Below are positions 1 through 8,171 of a stretch of 64,000 bases of DNA, piece after piece (position 1 is the first letter of the stretch; the number at the start of each line of letters is the position of its first letter). The notes beneath the pieces were generated by a model. It had not been told where the DNA came from and made no database searches. It saw only the letters and a list, made by a program, of their open reading frames with translations. The position numbers and the translations under genes were made by a program. Source of the DNA: an uncultured Clostridia bacterium (GTDB lineage: Bacteria; Bacillota; Clostridia; Oscillospirales; Oscillospiraceae); NCBI GenBank assembly GCA_947165595.1, contig CAMVAV010000002.1:1-64000 (forward strand), written 5' to 3'.

Positions 1-586
1 AGTGCCGCACGATGGCGGCGTTGCTCTCGAACTGCGCCATGCGCACGTCCTTCACGCCGGAGCCGACGGGCGGGATGCCCTTCGACGCGACGAACACCAG
101 CACGTCGCAGTCGAACAGCCGCGCCGCGTCCACAACCTCCACCTCGGGAAACGCGCCGTAGTCCCACGGGAGCGAAACCTGTCCCATCTCGAACTCCCAG
201 CGGGCGGTGATCTGCTCCGACAGGTCGCAGATGCCGATGCGCCCGATCACGTCGCCGCCGAGAAGCTTGAGTCCCGTCAGCAGCGTCGAGCCGACGTCCC
301 CGATGGCGAGGATATTGACGCGCTTCTTTCCCTTTTTCGGCGGCTCCAGCATCCGCTCCCAGCCGGGGCGGCTGCGGTTGACGACGGTGAGCCGCCCCTC
401 CTCCAGCGCCCGAAGCGCCGCTTCCTCCGGTTCAAAGCGCGGCAGGCGCGAGGCGTCCAGCACGGAAAGGCCGTGCGGCTCCTTCAGCTGGCCGGGATGG
501 TTCGCCCGGAAGCTGCCGCGCCCGAGGACCGGGTCGCCCTCGATGAGGTAAAAGAGGCGTCCGTTCCGTTCGATGATCTCATGCAT
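1..586 (-). CDS. NAD-binding lactate/malate-dehydrogenase-like protein, 3' end off the window
   Basis: The first 195 codons of a minus-strand gene that runs off the left edge. The start is the ATG at 584-586, which overlaps the end of the upstream 1574-residue gene by 8 bp, so the two are very probably one operon and translationally coupled. After about 75 N-terminal residues a Rossmann fold begins with NILAIGDVGSTLLTG, a glycine-rich dinucleotide loop, and an acidic residue follows the next strand (IGICDLSEQ). The later stretch VFVASKGIPPVGSG and the run towards FESNAAIV resemble the strand-4/loop region of the lactate/malate dehydrogenase superfamily. The catalytic half lies outside the window, so the substrate cannot be named. 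The classification is inferred from the fold motifs only. Confidence 0.7.
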   Translation of the reverse strand, partial: MHEIIERNGRLFYLIEGDPVLGRGSFRANHPGQLKEPHGLSVLDASRLPRFEPEEAALRALEEGRLTVVNRSRPGWERMLEPPKKGKKRVNILAIGDVGSTLLTGLKLLGGDVIGRIGICDLSEQITARWEFEMGQVSLPWDYGAFPEVEVVDAARLFDCDVLVFVASKGIPPVGSGVKDVRMAQFESNAAIVRH

Positions 587-3500
587 AGTCCTGCCCCCTC
601 ATGAGCTGTTCCAGATCGTTTTCCAGATACACCGACGCCGCGAGGCTCGGGTCATAGCGCAGGCACGCCCCCTTGTCGGGGCACAGCGGCAGGATGACCG
701 CCTCGCTGAGCCGGCTGAGCGTCAGGTTGCGCGCGTACTGCTCCCGATACGCCCGCTCCAGCGCCAGCATGACCTCCCGCGCGGACTCGAGGCAGCAGCG
801 GGAGAGCGCGTATACCGCCCGGCCGGAGCACTCGCTTTCAAACGTGGGCGCGGCGTAGGGCAGGATGTGGTTGATCCCCGGCAGCAGCCCCGGCACCGGC
901 GCTTCGGCGCGGCGGACGGTGTTGCCCCCGATGAAGGGGTAGAGCGTGGACTCGATGAACCACTGCCGCAGCGTCGGCACAAAATAGGCGCCGTCCACGG
1001 GGTAGCCCTGCTCGCGCATCAGGTCGCGCCCGTGACCGGAGAGCAGGCCGACGAACACCATGCGGATGTCGATGCCCTCCCGCCGCAGCAGCGGGTCCAG
1101 CGCGCGGATTCGTATGCCGGGGTGCATCACGTCGTCCACGAGGATGACCGGGCGGTCGAAGGACTTGATGATGCGGATCTGGCGCGGAATGGTCGGATAG
1201 TTCGGGAACGCCTCGATCCGGCTCGAGCGGAGGTCCGGCTCGAACACCTTGTCGGTGTGGATGGTCTTGGTGACGGTATTGGGGATCATGCGCCCGCGCA
1301 GCATCTTGCCGAAGGGCACGCACATGCACTCTCCCAGCCTCCGCGGCACGACGGGCGTGTCGGGCACGCGGTTGAACGCCGTGATGCGCTCCAGCAGCCG
1401 CCGATGGATCACGTCGGACGAGAGCGTCAGCACCAGCGAGCCGGGATAGAGCCCCGTCAGCGCGCGCTGCAGGCGGCGGTGCCCGTTTTCAATGGCGGAG
1501 AGCACGCGTTCGTCATGCGCGAGCGGCTCCTGGATCGTGGTCTCCAGATTGCGGATCAGGACCGAGGGCGAGCGCATATCCACCTCCAGCAGCGGCGCGT
1601 CCCCCTCCCGGCGGGAAAAACCCTGGCGCAGCAGCAGCTCCTCCAGCTCCGCGGTCACGCCGCCGCGCGGGCGGCAGAGCGCGTAGACGCAGTCCTCCTG
1701 CAGTGAGCGCGCCAGCACCTCGCTCAAAAGGAGCTGCGCGTCGTCCCCCCGCGCTCGCACGCCGGTGACGAGCAGCGACTTTCCCGCCGCGCGCAGGCGC
1801 ACGCGGTCGCTCAGGGAGGAATCGCCCAGCGCCCCGAACAGCTCCGTCGCGCCGAGGTAGCGCCACGTCAGGAAGCCGGCGCGCCGCCCGCCGCGGCGCA
1901 GGGCGAGCATCTCGTCGCCCTCCCGCGCCGCCTCGGCAAGCTCCGGGCCGTCCGGCTCGCCATAGGGCGCCGTCAGCCACTCGAAGCAGATATCGGCGGC
2001 GGTCAGCAGCGGCTTTTCGTGGCTGTCGCGCAGATAGAGGCCGTTCTGATAGATGAAGTCCTGGATGATGGGGTCGATGAAATGGGAGATGTCGCGGTTC
2101 TGGTCCACGTTCTCCCGGATACGGGTCGAACTGATGTCCTCCAGCTCGGGCGGCAGGCGCAGCTCCATCAGGTCGCCCGTGATGCGGAGCGCCTCCCGGT
2201 CCGGCAGTCCGGTCTGATCGGGGCGGCGGAACACGATGTGGTTGAGCGAGTGGACGGACCACGGCTCCGGCTCCCTGCGGTACGCCGACGCGCCCGCGAT
2301 GACGTCCGCGCCGACGACCAGGTACAACCGCCGCCCGCCGAAGATCGTCCGCAGCCGCCTGAGGTCCGCGGGATTCGCGATGTTGACGGGGATGTCGCTC
2401 GGGAAGAGATAGACGTGGAAATCCCCCGCCACCGACATGTTGATGATCTGGCGGCGCAGCAGGTGCGGCTGCGGCTTCTTCGACCATGAGAACTCGTCCA
2501 CGGCGAGATAGACCTCAAAGCCCATCTCGCGTATTTCCCGCACGATGCCCTTGTGCGAAAGCGTGAAGGGGTCGAAGGTGCCGGGGAAGAACGCGATCTT
2601 GCGCGGGCGCTCGAACCGAAACGCGCCGCGCTCGAGCTTGTGCAGCGTGAGGAAGCGATCTATGTGCGCCAGCGCGGAGGCGCGGTAGAAAAACGTCAGC
2701 GCGTCGGCGTCCGGCGCGGTGTCGACCAAAAACAGCAGCTTGCGGCAGCAGAGCGTGAAAAGCCGCTCCTCCTGCTCCAGCGCGCCGGTGTCGAACAGTT
2801 GCCCGAACACCAGCAGCGCCTCCTGCCGCACCGCCTCGCGGTAGTGGGCGAGCCCCTGCAGCAGCAGCCCGATCAGCTCGTGCCAGCGCTCCGTGTAGCG
2901 CGCCGCCGGCTCGACGAAGCGCCCGCGGTACTCCTCATAGTGCCGCAGCATGACCCCGATCGTGCGCAGCGCGCCCGCGACGGCGCTGTCCGTCGGGGAG
3001 CCCAGCAGGGTCTTGAGCCAGAGCACCTGCTCGTCCAGCTCGCTCGGGTACAGCAGCAGCGCGGTCTGCCCCAGATAGTCGGGGATGTACTTGGAGATGG
3101 CGTACTGTCCCAGCTCGATGCCCTTGCCCAGCTCGACCACGACCTCGTTGCGCTGCTCGCGCCGCAGCAGCGGCAGCACGTCCAGCAGCGCCTGCCCCGC
3201 CGCGTGGCGCACGACCACGCGCTCGGAGACCTTGATGAGGTTGGAAAAGTGCGTGCAGATGTGCAGGATGTTGTCCTTCCCGCTCCGCTCCGCCTGGTCG
3301 CGCAGGATACCGACGCCCACGACCTTGTTGACCCACGGCGTCGCGGTCTTGAGGTTGTCGAGGAAGATCTCCGCGGTGACGTCCTGCTCGAACACCTCGC
3401 GGTAGGCGGACACGTCCTCCCCCGCGCGGCGCAGGATGCGGTAGCGCAGGAACTGCAGCGTCAGGCCCTCTCTCGCGCTCCCCCGCGCGGCGAGCTCCGC

Positions 3501-5303
3501 GATGCGTTTCATCTGCGGATGGTCCTGCGCCAGCGGGCGCTGCGCCTCCTGCAAAAACAGCAGCGCCGCCGTTTGCAGCCGCGTGTCGCCGCAGAGGGCA
3601 AAGTACGCGGCAAACTCGATCAGCTTCGCGCGCGTCTGGTCGCCGTAGTGGTGGGGCGGCAGGCTCTGGATCGCGTCGAGCAGGGTGAACGCCGTGTCCG
3701 GCTCCTTCTCCTCCGGCTTGTCGTAATAGGTCAACAGCACGCCGACGAAGCGCGGCAGCGTCTCCCGCCGTCCGTAGCGCAGCATGGCCGCCACGACGAG
3801 CTTTAGCGTGTAGCCGATGTGCGAGCGCTGCTGGGCGGTGGTCTTGTGGTCGGGGTTGATGATCTTGTCGAGGTACTCCGCCCAGAGGGTGAAGGGCACC
3901 TCCTCCGCGGGGTCGGAGGACGCGTCCTCCGGCAGGCGCTTGCGGTAGACGAGGTGGAACTTCGCGATGATCTGCCCGATCAGCCCCGCCGCCTGACGGC
4001 GGATATCGCCCTCGCGGTGGGTCAGCAGCTCGTAGAGGAAGGCGAGCGCCTGCGTCTTCTGCCGCGCGGACAGATAGGTGCAGTACGCCTCGAAGATGTT
4101 GAGGTAGACGCGCAGCTGCTTCCAGTCGCGGCTGGCGCGCGCCGCCTCGATGATGTTGCCGAAGCGCTGCTCGCCGGAGAGCTGATGCATCAGGCGCAGA
4201 TGGTGCTCCATGGAGAGCAGCATCAGCCGCTCGACGGACTCCTCCGGCGTCATCAGGGCGGGGTCCTTCGCCTCCGCGCTCACGCGCGGCGCGCCGGTCA
4301 GGCCGATGTCCGCGCCGAGCGAGCGGAGGTAGCGCTCAAAGTCCTGCAGCCGGCTGTAGACCAGCTCATAGCGGCGGCGCTTTACCGCGTCGACGTTTTC
4401 GAGCTTCCCGAGGATCACGTCAAAGGCGTCGGCAAGGGAGAAGATCTCCGTCACCTCCCGCCCCTGCGCGTCGCGGCTCTGCTTGCAGCGGACGTCGGCG
4501 TAGATGAGGCACAGCGACTCGGCGGAGAGCGCGTCCAGCTCCAGGTCCCAGGTCGAATGGTTCGAGGCGATGTGGCTGACGGCGTACATCCCGCGCTTTT
4601 CCAGCCAGTACCCCGTGTAGTAGTAGTGCAGGTGCGGCACCGCCTCGCCGGGACGGCAGCCGTATTTGCCGAGGTCGTGCGCCGCGGCGGCGGCGGATAT
4701 GAGTGCGAGGTCGATCTCCTCCCCCGCCTCGCGGACGCCGCGCGCGACGGTCAGCGCGATGTGGTGCACGCCCGCGATATGGCTCAGCGTGCGGTAGGGC
4801 GTCACCTCGTCGCCGAGGCGCATCAGCTCGTAGATGAACTCCCCTCGGAAGGCGGCGAGGAAGCGCTTGTACTCCTCCGCGTGGTCGCAGTCCTCATACT
4901 CCTCCGGTGCGAGAAAGGCGAAGTCGTGCATCGGGTCGAAGGGCAGCGTCCGGCGCTCCCGCTCCAGCAGGAGCTGCAAAACCGTCAAAAACGTCAGCGC
5001 CCCGCGCTCGAAGCCGTAGGCGTCCGGCGCAAAGCGTCCCTGCGGATACATCCGGGCGCGGATAAAATCGTAGCAGAACGCGCACCAGCCCCGCTCCGGC
5101 GCTTTTCCGAGCAGCGGGGCGCAGAGCTCGGCGACGGCGGCGCAGGACAGCCGCTCCCGGATCGGAAGCAGGGCCTCCAGCCGCACGTCGAGCCCCGCCT
5201 CGCGCAGGCTGCGCAGCGCCGCGCGGCGGTCCCGCTCCAGCCCTCTGTCACAAAGCGCGCCCGAAAGCGCGTCCAGCAGCTCGCGCACCGCCTTTTTGCT
5301 CAT
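579..5303 (-). CDS. Giant HD / HEAT-repeat / nucleotidylyltransferase / phosphoribosyltransferase fusion protein
   Basis: A 1574-residue soluble protein with no signal peptide. Residues about 165-300 form an HD phosphohydrolase domain (HHIALTVARGV, then AAAAAHDLGKYG with the HD pair at 209-210). Residues about 400-880 are helical and HEAT-like. Residues 901-1090 are a cytidylyltransferase/NadD-type domain with the nucleotide motif GTFDPFTLSH at 908-917 and the ISSTRIRE signature at 1057-1064. Residues about 1095-1240 look GNAT-like. Residues about 1250-1470 carry a phosphoribosyl-binding loop, VILVDDVMHPG, at 1386-1396. NadD itself is about 200 residues, so this is an unusual fusion. A role in NAD or nucleotide metabolism is inferred from the domains only. 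A good promoter lies at 5337-5365, and the dehydrogenase-like gene overlaps its 3' end. Confidence 0.85.
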   Translation of the reverse strand: MSKKAVRELLDALSGALCDRGLERDRRAALRSLREAGLDVRLEALLPIRERLSCAAVAELCAPLLGKAPERGWCAFCYDFIRARMYPQGRFAPDAYGFERGALTFLTVLQLLLERERRTLPFDPMHDFAFLAPEEYEDCDHAEEYKRFLAAFRGEFIYELMRLGDEVTPYRTLSHIAGVHHIALTVARGVREAGEEIDLALISAAAAAHDLGKYGCRPGEAVPHLHYYYTGYWLEKRGMYAVSHIASNHSTWDLELDALSAESLCLIYADVRCKQSRDAQGREVTEIFSLADAFDVILGKLENVDAVKRRRYELVYSRLQDFERYLRSLGADIGLTGAPRVSAEAKDPALMTPEESVERLMLLSMEHHLRLMHQLSGEQRFGNIIEAARASRDWKQLRVYLNIFEAYCTYLSARQKTQALAFLYELLTHREGDIRRQAAGLIGQIIAKFHLVYRKRLPEDASSDPAEEVPFTLWAEYLDKIINPDHKTTAQQRSHIGYTLKLVVAAMLRYGRRETLPRFVGVLLTYYDKPEEKEPDTAFTLLDAIQSLPPHHYGDQTRAKLIEFAAYFALCGDTRLQTAALLFLQEAQRPLAQDHPQMKRIAELAARGSAREGLTLQFLRYRILRRAGEDVSAYREVFEQDVTAEIFLDNLKTATPWVNKVVGVGILRDQAERSGKDNILHICTHFSNLIKVSERVVVRHAAGQALLDVLPLLRREQRNEVVVELGKGIELGQYAISKYIPDYLGQTALLLYPSELDEQVLWLKTLLGSPTDSAVAGALRTIGVMLRHYEEYRGRFVEPAARYTERWHELIGLLLQGLAHYREAVRQEALLVFGQLFDTGALEQEERLFTLCCRKLLFLVDTAPDADALTFFYRASALAHIDRFLTLHKLERGAFRFERPRKIAFFPGTFDPFTLSHKGIVREIREMGFEVYLAVDEFSWSKKPQPHLLRRQIINMSVAGDFHVYLFPSDIPVNIANPADLRRLRTIFGGRRLYLVVGADVIAGASAYRREPEPWSVHSLNHIVFRRPDQTGLPDREALRITGDLMELRLPPELEDISSTRIRENVDQNRDISHFIDPIIQDFIYQNGLYLRDSHEKPLLTAADICFEWLTAPYGEPDGPELAEAAREGDEMLALRRGGRRAGFLTWRYLGATELFGALGDSSLSDRVRLRAAGKSLLVTGVRARGDDAQLLLSEVLARSLQEDCVYALCRPRGGVTAELEELLLRQGFSRREGDAPLLEVDMRSPSVLIRNLETTIQEPLAHDERVLSAIENGHRRLQRALTGLYPGSLVLTLSSDVIHRRLLERITAFNRVPDTPVVPRRLGECMCVPFGKMLRGRMIPNTVTKTIHTDKVFEPDLRSSRIEAFPNYPTIPRQIRIIKSFDRPVILVDDVMHPGIRIRALDPLLRREGIDIRMVFVGLLSGHGRDLMREQGYPVDGAYFVPTLRQWFIESTLYPFIGGNTVRRAEAPVPGLLPGINHILPYAAPTFESECSGRAVYALSRCCLESAREVMLALERAYREQYARNLTLSRLSEAVILPLCPDKGACLRYDPSLAASVYLENDLEQLMRGQDYA

Positions 5304-5336
5304 CGTACCGTCCCCGTTTCAAAAAAATAATATTGT

Positions 5337-5365
5337 ATTTTACCATCTTTGGCCGCCGCCGTCAA
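5337..5365 (-). promoter_or_regulatory. Promoter of the 1574-residue fusion gene
   Basis: On the minus strand a -35 TTGACG (5360-5365) and a -10 TAAAAT (5337-5342) are separated by 17 bases. Transcription would start near 5330, about 27 bases before the ATG at 5301-5303. The rest of this 211-bp divergent gap holds a possible plus-strand -10 (TATGAT, 5471-5476) without a convincing -35. Confidence 0.65.
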
Positions 5366-5514
5366 CGAAATCGCGCCGCCGCGGTCCGTTTTTTCCTGCC
5401 GCTCCTCACCCCGGCAAAAAGAAAGCGTGAAAAATCGAAAAATCTTCTTCCCTTTCCGGCGGATCGGTTGTATGATAATGGCGACGACAAACTGACAGAA
5501 ACGGAGAGAACGAC

Positions 5515-6636
5515 ATGGAAAAGGCAAAGGTTTATTTTACCGATTTTCGCACCCAGGTCGGCGTGAACCAGGGCGAGAAGCTGCAAAAGCTCTGCCGTGC
5601 CGCCGGCATCGAAAGCATCGGCTTTGAGGGCAAATTCGCGGCGATCAAGATGCACTTCGGTGAGCTGGGCAACTTCTCCTACCTGCGCCCGAACTACGTC
5701 AGGGCGGTGGCGGACCTGATCCGGGCGCTCGGCGGCAAGCCGTTTTTGACGGACTGCAACACGCTCTACCCCGGCAGCCGCAAGAACGCGGTCGACCATC
5801 TCTACAACGCGGAGGTCAACGGCTTCAACAGCGTCACGACGGGCTGCTACGTCATCATCGCGGACGGCCTCAAGGGCACGGACGAGGCGACGGTCCCCGT
5901 GCCGAACGGCGAGTACTGCAAGGAGGCGTACATCGGCCGCGCGCTCTATGACGCGGACGTGATCGTCTCGCTGACGCACTTCAAGGGACACGAGATGACC
6001 GGCTTCGGCGGCGCGATCAAGAATATCGGCATGGGCGGCGGCAGCCGCGCGGGCAAGATGCAGCAGCACTGCGACGGCAAGCCCACGGTCGACCCGTCGC
6101 TCTGCCGCACATGCAAACGGTGCGCGCGGGAGTGCGGCTCGGACGCGATCTCCTATGACAGCGGCAAGGCGGTGATCGACCAGTCGCTCTGCAAGGGCTG
6201 CGGCCGGTGCATCGGCGCCTGCGCGTTTGACGCGATCTCCTCCGAGCAGGACACGGCGCTCGAGGCGTTGTGCTGCAAGATGGCGGAGTATACGGCGGCG
6301 GTTTTGAGCGGCAAGCCGGCGTTTCACATCAGCCTCATCATGGACGTGTCGCCCAACTGCGACTGCCACGGGGAAAACGACGCGCCGATCCTGCCGAACC
6401 TCGGCATGCTCGCGTCCTTCGACCCGGTCGCGCTCGACCAGGCGTGCGCCGACCTCTGCCTCGCGGCGGAGCCGATCCGCAACAGCCAGCTCGGCGACAA
6501 CCTTGCAAGGCCTGACTGGCACCATCACCACGACTGCTTCCTCGACAGCAACCCGAACGTCCGCTGGAAGGAGACGCTCGCGCACGGCGAAAAGATCGGC
6601 CTCGGCACAAGAGAATACGAGCTGATCCGTATTTAA
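5515..6636 (+). CDS. DUF362-family protein with two [4Fe-4S] clusters
   Basis: A 373-residue cytoplasmic protein. The N-terminal two thirds match the DUF362 family (KMHFGELGN, an FLTDCNTLY segment, and a GFGGAIKNIGMG loop). A bacterial-type ferredoxin pair follows: CRTCKRCARECGSDAI and CKGCGRCIGACAFDAI, each giving the four cysteines of a cubane cluster. Such proteins are thought to handle electron transfer or cofactor-linked reactions, but no substrate is established for the family. The start is set by GGAGAG at 5503-5508, seven bases before the ATG. It is monocistronic: a strong hairpin terminator follows at 6660-6712, and the next gene is convergent. Confidence 0.88.
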   Translation: MEKAKVYFTDFRTQVGVNQGEKLQKLCRAAGIESIGFEGKFAAIKMHFGELGNFSYLRPNYVRAVADLIRALGGKPFLTDCNTLYPGSRKNAVDHLYNAEVNGFNSVTTGCYVIIADGLKGTDEATVPVPNGEYCKEAYIGRALYDADVIVSLTHFKGHEMTGFGGAIKNIGMGGGSRAGKMQQHCDGKPTVDPSLCRTCKRCARECGSDAISYDSGKAVIDQSLCKGCGRCIGACAFDAISSEQDTALEALCCKMAEYTAAVLSGKPAFHISLIMDVSPNCDCHGENDAPILPNLGMLASFDPVALDQACADLCLAAEPIRNSQLGDNLARPDWHHHHDCFLDSNPNVRWKETLAHGEKIGLGTREYELIRI

Positions 6637-6659
6637 GCTTGTTTCGGACAACAGAAAAC

Positions 6660-6712
6660 GGGGCTGCGAAGGATGAGAATGAACGCTCTCACGCTTCGCA
6701 GCCCCTCGGTTT
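6660..6712. terminator. Rho-independent terminator between convergent genes
   Basis: A perfect 12-bp stem (6660-6671 with 6694-6705), with a further TGAGA/TCTCA pairing in the loop, is followed on the plus strand by a T-run. It ends the DUF362 gene and may also stop transcription of the opposing cyclase gene. Confidence 0.85.
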
Positions 6713-6731
6713 TTTGTTTCGCCCGTCCGCC

Positions 6732-8132
6732 CTACGCCTCCCGCTTCGCCTTCAGCCACGCCTCGTATCCCGCCGGGATGGACGTGTAGCGCAGCAGGCA
6801 GCCGTCCTCCGTGCGCTTGACCACCTTGGCGAACAGCTCGCCGCCCGCCTCGAGCTTGACGTTGTCATAGACGGCGAGCTCCGTGCCCGTGTCCAGCACC
6901 GCCCCGTCGTGCGCTACGGCGACGATGCCGCCGTAATAGGACTTCGCGCCGCCGTGTTTTCCGTCGAGCCGGCGGAAGCACACGGGGATGGGACGCTCCA
7001 GCGCGCGCGGCACCGTGTCCCTTGTCCTGACCGTCACGTTGTACGGCGCGCCTATGCCCGTCACCTGCGAAAGCACCAGCTCGCCCTGCACGCCCTTGGG
7101 ATAGACGGTCATCTCCTGCGCGATCTCCAGCTCCGCCGCGCAGAGCCTCCGCGTCATCGGGGAGAGCAGCACCTGTCCGCCCACCGTATAGCTTTCGATC
7201 CTGCCGCAGAGGTTGACGTGGCTGCCGACCACGCCGTACTTGGTGCGCTTTTCCGAGCCGATGTTGCCGACGACGACCTCGCCGGTGTTGACGCCGATGC
7301 CCATTTCCAGCTCCGGGTAGCCCTGTCGGGCGTTCCAGACGTTTACCGCCTCCATCTGCGCCTCCATCTCCAGCGCCGCCGCGACGGCGTCCTCCGCGTG
7401 CGTCTCCGAAGGGACGGGCGCGCCGAAGATCGCCAGGATCCCGTCGCCGATGAATTCGATAATCGTGCCGCCGCGCGCCTCGATCACCTCGGTCATCTCG
7501 CCGAGGTAATGGTTGAGCATCGTGATGAGCTCGTTCGCGTCCATGCGCTCGCTCATGGCGGCGAAGCCGCGCAGATCGCTCATAAGGATGGAGAGCGTCC
7601 GCTTTTTCCCGCCGAGGGCAAGCCCGTCCGGCGTCTCGAGCAGCTGCCGCACGATCTCGTCGGAGAGAAAGCGGCCGAAGGTCTCGCTCAGGAGCTTGTT
7701 GCGCAGCTCCAGCTGCCCGTTCAGGGCGCGGATGCGCTCCATCGCACGCACGGCGTCGCGCAGGCCGGCCAGCTCCGTCATGTCGCTGAGCACGACGATG
7801 ACGCCGACGCTCCTGCCCTCGTCCGTCAGAAAGGAGGTCACCATGCGCAGCTGCCTGGTCTCCGTCCCTGTGAAGTAGGGCACGATCGCCTCGTGCGGCC
7901 GCTCCCGGTCGTAGACCGCGTCGAGCACCGTCTGCGCGAAGGCGTCGTTCTCCTCACAGTCGAAAAAGCACTCGCCGAAGCTCCTGTGCAGAAGCTCCGC
8001 TTCCTCCCGGGACAGAATCCGCAGAGCGGAGGGATTCAGGCAGATGATCTTACCGTCGAAGCCGACGACCATCACTCCCTCCGACATATCCCGCATGATG
8101 CTGTTTCGGATCAGCTCGCTCTTGTCCGCCAT
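6732..8132 (-). CDS. PAS-linked class III adenylate/guanylate cyclase
   Basis: A 466-residue protein starting at the ATG at 8130-8132 behind a GGGGGAGA ribosome site. Residues about 5-125 form a PAS domain (SEGVMVVGFDGKIICLNPSA). A short linker leads to a class III cyclase domain at about 178-345. Both metal-binding aspartates are visible: D186 in MSDLRGF and D230 in EFIGDGILA. The transition-state pair N307 and R311 (VNLCGRIE) is present. The substrate-selecting lysine of adenylate cyclases is Glu226 here, and the partner position is Gly300. GTP as substrate is therefore possible but unproven. The C-terminal about 100 residues resemble a weak PilZ-like beta domain. The HD-GYP gene lies 39 bp upstream on the same strand, suggesting co-expression. 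Confidence 0.85.
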   Translation of the reverse strand: MADKSELIRNSIMRDMSEGVMVVGFDGKIICLNPSALRILSREEAELLHRSFGECFFDCEENDAFAQTVLDAVYDRERPHEAIVPYFTGTETRQLRMVTSFLTDEGRSVGVIVVLSDMTELAGLRDAVRAMERIRALNGQLELRNKLLSETFGRFLSDEIVRQLLETPDGLALGGKKRTLSILMSDLRGFAAMSERMDANELITMLNHYLGEMTEVIEARGGTIIEFIGDGILAIFGAPVPSETHAEDAVAAALEMEAQMEAVNVWNARQGYPELEMGIGVNTGEVVVGNIGSEKRTKYGVVGSHVNLCGRIESYTVGGQVLLSPMTRRLCAAELEIAQEMTVYPKGVQGELVLSQVTGIGAPYNVTVRTRDTVPRALERPIPVCFRRLDGKHGGAKSYYGGIVAVAHDGAVLDTGTELAVYDNVKLEAGGELFAKVVKRTEDGCLLRYTSIPAGYEAWLKAKREA

Positions 8133-8171
8133 CAACGTCTCCCCCTGTCCCCGCCGCGACGCGGGAGCCGC

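Noticed and set aside
1-604. A 200-codon plus-strand frame at the left edge
   Set aside because: Antisense to the Rossmann-fold gene, which has clear dinucleotide-binding motifs.
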